From Verrucomicrobiota bacterium (GTDB taxonomy: Bacteria; Verrucomicrobiota; Verrucomicrobiia; Opitutales; Opitutaceae), in assembly GCA_025361935.1 (NCBI GenBank), contig JANYJB010000063.1, positions 1 to 40,633 on the forward strand: a DNA stretch of 40,633 bases. The letters are read 5' to 3'. A model generated the notes under the pieces. That model did no database searches. It was given only the letters and a program-made list of their open reading frames with translations, and had not been told where the DNA came from. A program made the translations under genes and the position numbers. Each line of letters starts with the position of its first letter. Position 1 is the first letter of the stretch. Shown here one piece after another: positions 8,054 to 14,380 of the stretch.

Positions 8054-11038
8054 GTGTCCGCTAGAATTCTTCTGGTAAAAACAGGTGACGCCGCCGCGTC
8101 TTTTCAAGCCAAGGCAGTCGTGGTTGTGCCGTCGGGTCTTTACGCACGGATAATCAGGGACGCGGCGGAACTCGATGCGGTGGTCCAGTCGGAGAAGTTT
8201 GATCTCATCGTTCACGACGGCCGTTTAGTTTCGGGTGCGCCGCTGGCTTTTATCGAAAAGATCAGGTCGCACCAGTCCGTCGCGCCCATCATCCTCGTCT
8301 GCGCCAAGCCGGAACTGGATGTGATTGTGAAGGCGATCCGTCTCGGTGTGCGCGACTTGTTTCACCCGCCGGTGAACCTGAGCGGGCTCTTCACTTGCGC
8401 CACCGAGCTTCTGCAGGCGCGTTTTGAGGGTAATTCCTCCGCCATGATGCAGTCCTGCCGGTCGGAGCTGACGCATTTCCTGTCGGACGCGCCGCCGGCC
8501 GCCGGTTCCGCGCCGGCTGCGGGAGCCGCCGCCGGCATTGGCCAGAAGGAGCTTCAAGCGCTTCACAAAGAGTGCGACCGCCTTGCCTCGCAGTTTCGGG
8601 AAGAAAATGAAAAACGCCTCGCCGCCGAGGCTGCGGTCGGAACCCGTCTGGCGGCGTTGGATGAGAGGGAGAAACAGCTTGTCGAAACAGAGACGGAGTT
8701 AGTCGCCGGACAAGCCCGCGTCGTTGCAGAGCGCGAGGCCGTCGCCAAGCACATGGCGTCTTTGGAGCAGGAGCGCCAACGCCTAGCCGAGGCAGCTGCC
8801 CAGCTTGAGGAGCAGGGCAAATCCCTCGATCCCGCCCGTGAAGAACTCGCCAAGGCCCAGCAAGCTCTCGAAGGAAAGCTGGCGCAGCTCGAGGCTGACA
8901 AAGTCGCCTTCGCCAAGCGTGAAAGCCAGTTTTCAAAAACGATCAAGGGCCTTGATTCGCGCGAGGCGGTATTGGCCGAAACAGGCGCCCGCCTCGCTGC
9001 CGAGACCGCCGAGCTGGAGAAATCGCGGCAGGCACTCTCCGCCGAGGAGGCCGACCAGGCTGCGACGCGCGCGAAACTCAAATCCGAGCTGGCGACCTTT
9101 GAGAAGGAGCGCGCCCGGCTTGCCGAGTCGCTGGCCGAACTCGCCCGCCGCGAGCAATCCCTCGCTCCCGCTCGGGAGGAGCTCGACCAGGCCCGTCAGG
9201 AAACCGAGGAAAAACAGGCGCAGCTCGAGGCCGAGACGGCGGCGCTGGCGATGCAAAAGTCCCAGATCGCAAAAACCTTCAAGGGTTTCGAGGAACGCGA
9301 AGCCGCGCTGGCCGCAAAAGACGTAAAAATAAACGAAAAAGCCGCCGAACTGGAGAAATCCCGGCAGGCGCTTTCCGCAGGTGAAGCGGAACAGGTTTCG
9401 TTGCGAGCCAAGGTCACGGCGGAGCTGGCCGCGCTTGAAAAAGAGCGCGGACGCCTCGCCGGTGTGACCGCCGAGCTCGAACGCCGCGAACAAGCCCTGG
9501 CCCCGATGCGGACGCAGCTCGACAAAGCCCTGCAGGACGTCGAAGGGAAACAGGCGCAACTCGAAGCCGACACGGCGACGCTGGCGAAGCAAAAGGCCCA
9601 GATTGAAAAGACGGCCAAGGGCTTCGAGGAACGCGAAGCCACGCTGGCCACAAAGGACGCGAAAACGAACGAGAAGGCCGCCGAGCTTGAAAAAGCCCGC
9701 AAGACCTTTGCCGCCGAGGAAGCCGCTCAAGCGGCGGCCGGCGTAAAAATCAAGGCGGAGGTGACTGCGTTGGAAAAAGAGCGCGAGCGTCACTCTGGCG
9801 TGACCGCCGAACTCGAACGCCGCGAGCAAGCTTTGACCCCGATGCGGGCGCAGCTCGACAAGGCTTTGCGGAACGTCGAGGGCAAACAGGCGCAGCTCGA
9901 AGCCGATGCGGCGGCGCTGGCGAAGCAAAAGTCCCAGATCGAAAAAACCGTCAAGGGTTTCGAGGAACGCGAAGCCGCGCTGGCCGCAAAAGACGCGAAG
10001 ACAAACGAAAAAGCCGCCGAGCTGGAAAAAGCCCGTCAGGCGTTTGCCGCCGACGATGCCGCCCAAGCCGCCGCCCGCTCCCTCTTGAAGGCTTCGGAAG
10101 CCGCCTTGGAAAAGAAGAAATCGCAGTTTGAAGCCGATGCCGCCGGCTTTGACGCCGCGCAAGCCGAGGTGGCGTCCTCGCGTGCGGAACACGCCAAGCG
10201 CGAAGGCGTTTTGTCCCAGCGCGAGCGCACCCTTGCCGAGCGCGAAAAGGCGCTTTCCGTCGAGGAAGCTTCGGTTCGCGCGGCGGTTGCCGAACAGGAA
10301 AAAGCCCTCGCCGACGTGCGCGCCCGGCTGGCTTCGGAAACGGCCCGCCTGGAGAAGTTGCAGGAAACGCTTGCCGCCGAGGAAGCCTCCATGATGCAGG
10401 CGCGCACCGCGCTGAAGGCCGAGACTGCCGCTTTGGCCAAGGAGAAGGCACGTTTGGAGGCGGATGCAGCCGGGTTCGAGGCCGAGCGCGCCGCCGCCGC
10501 CGATTCGCTCAAAGCCGCCGTTCGTCGCGAAGCCGAACTGGCCGCCCGCGAGAAAACCTTGGCGGGTGCGGAGAAAAAGATCGCCGAGGAGGAAGCGCGC
10601 CTTCGTCAGGCGTCCGCCGATTTGGTTGCCAAAACACGTGCGGTCGAGAGTCGCGAGCTGACTCTGGGCACGACGGAGGCGCAGATGAAGGACGCCCAAC
10701 GTAAGCTGGCAGTCGAGCGCGCCGAACTCGACGCCGAGAGCGCCAATGTGGCGGACATTCAAAAGGCGCTTGAGAAATCCGAGGCGCAGTTTCGCAAGCA
10801 GTCCGCCGAACTTGACCAGCGCGAGAAGGCCGTCGAGGCGGCGGAGGCCAAACACACGGCCGCGATGGCCAAGCTCGCCAAGGAACAGGCGTCGCTCCAG
10901 AATACCCGTGCTCAGATGGAGGCCGAGCAGACCGCGCTAGAAGCCGAGGCGGCCGCGTTCGCCGAAAAAGAAAAAGAATTTGAGTCGAAGCGCCGGCAGT
11001 TTCAGGACCATATGAAAACCCTTTTGAACGTCGGCTAA
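8054..11038 (+). CDS. Pseudo-receiver domain fused to a very long repetitive coiled coil
   Basis: A 994-aa protein with no family name that I recognise. Residues 1-125 look like a CheY-type receiver: a beta-strand ILLV, then FDLIVHDGRL with a phospho-acceptor-like Asp55, PIILVCA, and GVRDLFHPP. The acidic pair after beta-1 is replaced by KT, the conserved Thr is Cys83, and the conserved Lys is replaced by Pro, so it is probably a non-catalytic pseudo-receiver. After an Ala/Gly linker (about 150-170), almost all of 170-985 is Ala/Glu/Lys/Gln/Arg-rich coiled coil. From residue 275 it contains at least three full tandem units of exactly 112 residues (16 heptads) plus partial ones on both sides. 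It starts with GTG, without a Shine-Dalgarno. There is no signal peptide or membrane helix, so it is cytoplasmic. The PilM-like gene follows after 18 bp, so the two products probably work together. A filament-forming or scaffold role is inference. Confidence 0.75.
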   Translation: MSARILLVKTGDAAASFQAKAVVVVPSGLYARIIRDAAELDAVVQSEKFDLIVHDGRLVSGAPLAFIEKIRSHQSVAPIILVCAKPELDVIVKAIRLGVRDLFHPPVNLSGLFTCATELLQARFEGNSSAMMQSCRSELTHFLSDAPPAAGSAPAAGAAAGIGQKELQALHKECDRLASQFREENEKRLAAEAAVGTRLAALDEREKQLVETETELVAGQARVVAEREAVAKHMASLEQERQRLAEAAAQLEEQGKSLDPAREELAKAQQALEGKLAQLEADKVAFAKRESQFSKTIKGLDSREAVLAETGARLAAETAELEKSRQALSAEEADQAATRAKLKSELATFEKERARLAESLAELARREQSLAPAREELDQARQETEEKQAQLEAETAALAMQKSQIAKTFKGFEEREAALAAKDVKINEKAAELEKSRQALSAGEAEQVSLRAKVTAELAALEKERGRLAGVTAELERREQALAPMRTQLDKALQDVEGKQAQLEADTATLAKQKAQIEKTAKGFEEREATLATKDAKTNEKAAELEKARKTFAAEEAAQAAAGVKIKAEVTALEKERERHSGVTAELERREQALTPMRAQLDKALRNVEGKQAQLEADAAALAKQKSQIEKTVKGFEEREAALAAKDAKTNEKAAELEKARQAFAADDAAQAAARSLLKASEAALEKKKSQFEADAAGFDAAQAEVASSRAEHAKREGVLSQRERTLAEREKALSVEEASVRAAVAEQEKALADVRARLASETARLEKLQETLAAEEASMMQARTALKAETAALAKEKARLEADAAGFEAERAAAADSLKAAVRREAELAAREKTLAGAEKKIAEEEARLRQASADLVAKTRAVESRELTLGTTEAQMKDAQRKLAVERAELDAESANVADIQKALEKSEAQFRKQSAELDQREKAVEAAEAKHTAAMAKLAKEQASLQNTRAQMEAEQTALEAEAAAFAEKEKEFESKRRQFQDHMKTLLNVG
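8876..10090 (+). repeat. 336-bp in-frame tandem repeats inside the coiled-coil gene
   Basis: Units begin at 8876, 9212, 9548 and 9884, each 336 bp, with the fourth diverging after about 200 bp. Each starts with codons for KxAQLEA and contains the sequence for KGFEERE or a variant. Units 2 and 4, which are not adjacent, share long identical stretches (for example around 9286-9321 and 9958-9993), suggesting unequal exchange or gene conversion. A partial, older unit precedes 8876. Confidence 0.85.
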
Positions 11039-11056
11039 TTTTTCCCCTCCACCGCC

Positions 11057-13093
11057 ATGTCCACCGTCAATCGTGTATTCGTAGAGATTTCCCCGCATTC
11101 CCTGCAGCTTGCGGTCATCGCCGGCCGCCGACTAGTCGCCTGCGGCGATTATGCCTTTGATGAAAAAGAGGCGCTCGCCGCGTTTATCGCCGTGAACGGC
11201 GTGAAAAATATCGCCCTCGCCCTTGTGTCGCCACGGCAGCCGTTCGCACGTCTTTCCGGCGAGGAAGCCGTGACGGTGCGCTCCGAAGAGGGGCTTCTGG
11301 CCTGCGCGCAGGCCACGTTCACGGGACTGGATTCTCCGTTTTCCGCCGTGGCTTGCGATGCGGCCACCGGCAAGCCGGTGGATCCAGCCGGACAGGAGCC
11401 TTGGTTGCTTGCAGGAACGACGACGGAAAGCCTGACGGCTGCGCGCGATCAGCTCGCCGCGCTTGGCCTGCCGGCGCCGGCTTTGACGGCGCTCGCGCTG
11501 CCGGCGCAACTGGGCACCGTAGTCGCGGCGTTGCAAGACATGCCCGAGTCCGCCCGGGTGGCGGTGCTGGCAATGGGGGAAAATGATTCCGTGATCGGCC
11601 TGGTGTCTGCTGGCGGGGTCGAGGCTGTGCGGTCGGTGGCGGTTGGTTATATGCAGATTTTTGATGCGGTGCAGGTTGAGCTTGGCCTCAAGTTCCGGGC
11701 TGCCGCCCCGAAGTTGTTTTTCAACTCCTCCTACGACTTTGGCGACGCGGCCGACAAGATCGCCGCCCGTCTCGCGGTCACGATGCAGGGTGCGCTCGCG
11801 GAGTTTTCCTCCCGCCCTGAAATCTTGCATGTCGTTGGTTTTCCCGAAAAGCAGGAGTGGCTGGCGGTGGCGATGGGGCGGGCGCTTGGCATGACGGCGT
11901 GGACCCCGGATGCGGCAAAGATTTGTTCGCAGCTTGAGATGGAGGTCGCCGGGGAAATCGCTCCGAGGGCCAATACGCTCCGGCTCATCCAGTTGGCCGC
12001 AGTCAACGACGCCACCAAGGCCGCTTGGCTTCCCTTTTCGCTCGGGAATCGTCCGAAGCCCGAGGCCGCGGCACCCAAGAAACCCGTGGCGGCGTCTCCC
12101 GTCGTGAAGCCGCCGGTCTCGGCGGCAAAGCCGGTTGCACCCGCGCAGTCCCGCCCAGCGCCCAAGCCTGCGCCGGCCGCCGCCCCGGTAAAATCGCCCG
12201 TGGTGAAGGCTCCGGTTGCCACGGTCCCGTCTTCCGAAAGTCCGGCTCCGGAGCCGACTGAGGCTGAGGCGGTTTCCGCCAAGCGTCCATGGGCCATTTA
12301 TGGGGTCGTGGCCCTCATGGTTATCATAGCCGCCGTGGCGGGCGTGAAGTTTTACTCTTACAGTCAGGCTCAGGCCAAAGAGCTCGCCTTGCGCCAGATC
12401 GCCGAAAAAGCCCGCCAGGATGCCGAGCGCGCTCACCAAATCGCGGTGGAGAAAGCCGAGGCCACGTTGAAAATAAACCCTGCGACCGGATTGCCCGCCA
12501 ACTGGGTTTCTGCGGATATCGGCTCCACGATGTTCGCCGGTTCGTCGGGTTTTAAACAGGGAGCATTTCGCATGAACGGCTTCGGTCGCAATATCGGCAA
12601 CTTCAAGGACAGCTTTCTATTCAACTATGTGCCGCTGGCGGGTGACGGGGAGATCACCGCCCGGGTGATGTCTCTGACGGGCGCGACTCGCGTCGCCAAG
12701 GTCGGCTTGATGATGCGGGGAGCCTTGGATGACGGGGCGAGCCATGTTGCCCTGCTGGTCGAAAACGATGGCCGGGATCTGAAGGTGGCCTGGCGCGAGA
12801 AGGTCGGCGTGTATGCGGCGACCATCAATGTTGCGGGGGACACGGTGTCGATCGTGCCGATCTGGCTGAGGCTCGTGCGCGCGGGCAACACGATCACGGC
12901 CTACCAATCTTCCAACGGGAAGGCTTGGCGAATCGTGCCCGGCACACCGTTAACCGTGCAAATACCCGGTGTAATCTACGTCGGCATGGCCGCATGTTCG
13001 CGTGAGGATACGCCCACGATTGCCACGTTCGACCATGTGAGTGTGCCGGGCTGGGACTCCTTGCCGCCAATCCTGGCGGGCATCGAGAAGTAA
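11057..13093 (+). CDS. PilM/actin-like domain, membrane helix and DUF1349-type ConA-like domain in one protein
   Basis: A 678-aa protein with an unusual architecture. Residues 1-330 resemble the actin/Hsp70-like ATPase fold of PilM-type proteins: a first phosphate-loop-like segment VFVEISPHSLQLAVIAG, a second around VAVLAMGENDSVIGLVSAG, and a later HVVGFPEKQEWLAVAMG segment like the adenosine motif. These motifs are degenerate, so ATP binding is unproven. Residues 333-408 are a Pro/Ala/Lys-rich linker, followed by one transmembrane helix at about 412-431 (YGVVALMVIIAAVAG) and a short charged coiled coil. Residues 475-670 resemble the DUF1349 concanavalin-like family (LPANWVSADIG, GDGEITARVMS, VGLMMRGAL, WLRLVRAGNTITAYQSSNGKAW, ATFDHVSVPGW). 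The topology would link a cytoplasmic actin-like domain to an extracytoplasmic, possibly glycan-binding domain. It lies 18 bp after the coiled-coil gene, so an operon is likely. Confidence 0.72.
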   Translation: MSTVNRVFVEISPHSLQLAVIAGRRLVACGDYAFDEKEALAAFIAVNGVKNIALALVSPRQPFARLSGEEAVTVRSEEGLLACAQATFTGLDSPFSAVACDAATGKPVDPAGQEPWLLAGTTTESLTAARDQLAALGLPAPALTALALPAQLGTVVAALQDMPESARVAVLAMGENDSVIGLVSAGGVEAVRSVAVGYMQIFDAVQVELGLKFRAAAPKLFFNSSYDFGDAADKIAARLAVTMQGALAEFSSRPEILHVVGFPEKQEWLAVAMGRALGMTAWTPDAAKICSQLEMEVAGEIAPRANTLRLIQLAAVNDATKAAWLPFSLGNRPKPEAAAPKKPVAASPVVKPPVSAAKPVAPAQSRPAPKPAPAAAPVKSPVVKAPVATVPSSESPAPEPTEAEAVSAKRPWAIYGVVALMVIIAAVAGVKFYSYSQAQAKELALRQIAEKARQDAERAHQIAVEKAEATLKINPATGLPANWVSADIGSTMFAGSSGFKQGAFRMNGFGRNIGNFKDSFLFNYVPLAGDGEITARVMSLTGATRVAKVGLMMRGALDDGASHVALLVENDGRDLKVAWREKVGVYAATINVAGDTVSIVPIWLRLVRAGNTITAYQSSNGKAWRIVPGTPLTVQIPGVIYVGMAACSREDTPTIATFDHVSVPGWDSLPPILAGIEK

Positions 13094-13180
13094 ACGATCG
13101 CAGCTTGATGCCGGGGCTTTTTCCGCCGAGGTGAGGATTCTTCTTTGCCTCGCTGCGGGCGAATGTGAAAGGCTTCGGCC

Positions 13181-14080
13181 ATGATTGCCGAGCCCATCCG
13201 TTTTTTCAACCGTTACACCGCTTCCGTCGAGACCGAGCAGATATATGGGGAAAAGTGGCTGCGCTGGGCCTACGAAACCCCGGCGGGCCGTCTGGCGGTG
13301 GCGGCGCTGTTCAAACGCGCGTGGTTTTCCCGCTGGTATGGCTGGCGCATGGACAAGCGTGCAAGTGCGTCGAAGGTGCTACCCTTCATCCTCGATTACG
13401 GCCTCGATGTGGATGAGTTCGCGGGCAAGCCGTCCGACTTTGCATCGTTCAATGAGTTTTTCTACCGCGCTCTTAAAAAAGAGGCGCGGCCCATCGCCGC
13501 CGGCGACGACACGGCCGTGCTGCCGGCCGACGGACGGCACCTGGTGCTTCCCGACGTGGATGCGGCCGGCGGATTTTACGTGAAGGGCGCGAAGTTTACG
13601 CTCGCCGCGTTGCTTGGAGACGAGGCGCTGGGGAGGGAGTTTGCAGGCGGCGCCATGGTGATCTCGCGGTTATGTCCGGTGGATTATCACCGGTTTCATT
13701 TTCCGGTGGCGGGGACGCCGGCGGTGCCGAGGTTGATCAACGGAGTTCTGTTTTCGGTGAGCCCGATCGCGCTGCGGCGCAACGTGGGTTACCTCGTGCA
13801 AAACAAACGGGCCGTCACGCTGATCGACGCGCCGCGTTTCGGTCGGGTGGCCATGCTGGAGGTCGGCGCGACTTGCGTGGGCAGCATCAAAAATCTGTTT
13901 CCCGAAGGCCGGCCGGTGGAGAAAGGGGCGGAGAAAGGTTACTTCACGTTTGGCGGGTCATGCGTGATCACGGTTTTTCAAAGGGGGCGTATTCGCTTTA
14001 CGGATGACTTGGTGGCGCAGAGCGCGCGGCATATCGAAACCTACGCCAGGATGGGCGATCAGCTTGGCATGGCGCGGTAA
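13181..14080 (+). CDS. psd: Phosphatidylserine decarboxylase proenzyme
   Basis: A 299-aa pyruvoyl enzyme that makes phosphatidylethanolamine from phosphatidylserine at the inner membrane. SFNEFFYRALKKEARPI, VLPADGRHLV and the catalytic-site segment SRLCPVDYHRFHFPVAG are present. The self-cleavage motif is FGGSC with Gly259-Ser260; Ser260 would become the pyruvoyl group. This GGS form occurs in the Clostridium/Chlamydia-like subgroup instead of LGST. INGVLFSVSPIAL and VGATCVGSI also match. The ATG at 13181 gives a full-length family N-terminus (AEPIRFFNRYT). The 87-bp gap after the ConA gene shows no terminator with a T run, so co-transcription with the genes upstream is possible. A phosphatidylserine synthase gene is not in the window. 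Confidence 0.93.
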   Translation: MIAEPIRFFNRYTASVETEQIYGEKWLRWAYETPAGRLAVAALFKRAWFSRWYGWRMDKRASASKVLPFILDYGLDVDEFAGKPSDFASFNEFFYRALKKEARPIAAGDDTAVLPADGRHLVLPDVDAAGGFYVKGAKFTLAALLGDEALGREFAGGAMVISRLCPVDYHRFHFPVAGTPAVPRLINGVLFSVSPIALRRNVGYLVQNKRAVTLIDAPRFGRVAMLEVGATCVGSIKNLFPEGRPVEKGAEKGYFTFGGSCVITVFQRGRIRFTDDLVAQSARHIETYARMGDQLGMAR

Positions 14081-14132
14081 TCCCTTCGGTCTTGCAAGAG
14101 GGGAGCGGTCGGTTGCACCATCGTCAGGCTGA

Positions 14133-14216
14133 GCTCGGGTGGTGGAATGGCAGACACGAAGGTCTTAGAAGCCTTTGCCGTAAGGCGTGCAGGTTCAAGT
14201 CCTGTCCCGAGCACCA
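14133..14216 (+). tRNA. tRNA-Leu (anticodon UAG)
   Basis: Acceptor GCTCGGG (14133-14139) pairs with CCCGAGC (14206-14212), with discriminator A14213 and encoded CCA at 14214-14216. The anticodon stem AAGGT/GCCTT closes loop CTTAGAA, giving TAG (UAG), which reads CUA. A long variable arm (TGCCGTAAGGCGT) is as expected for class II tRNA-Leu. The T arm is GCAGG-TTCAAGT-CCTGT. Length is 84 nt. Confidence 0.95.
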
Positions 14217-14328
14217 ATCAGAATCGGTCGGTGAATTTCCTCCGTGCTTTGCAGCGGGTCATTGCCGTAAAAATCCAAGGGTGAAAAATGTCCGCGTCTA
14301 TTCTTGAATTACGAAGATGATTTATCGC

Positions 14329-14353
14329 AGATTACGTTGACGTAATCTTTTTT
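14329..14353 (+). terminator. Intrinsic terminator or attenuator between tRNA-Leu and the TPR-ExbB-ExbD operon
   Basis: An 8-bp stem AGATTACG/CGTAATCT with loop TTGA runs directly into six T residues. It lies 112 bp after tRNA-Leu and only 27 bp before the ATG at 14381. No convincing promoter fits in those 27 bp, so it may terminate the tRNA transcript partially, or attenuate transcription into the operon. Confidence 0.75.
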
Positions 14354-14380
14354 AACATTTTTTGTGATAGAAATTCCCCA

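Noticed and set aside
8933-10855. A 640-codon open frame antisense to the coiled-coil gene
   Set aside because: It arises because the Ala/Glu/Lys-rich repeat has few stop codons on the other strand. Its protein is repetitive, low in structure and covered by the better gene.
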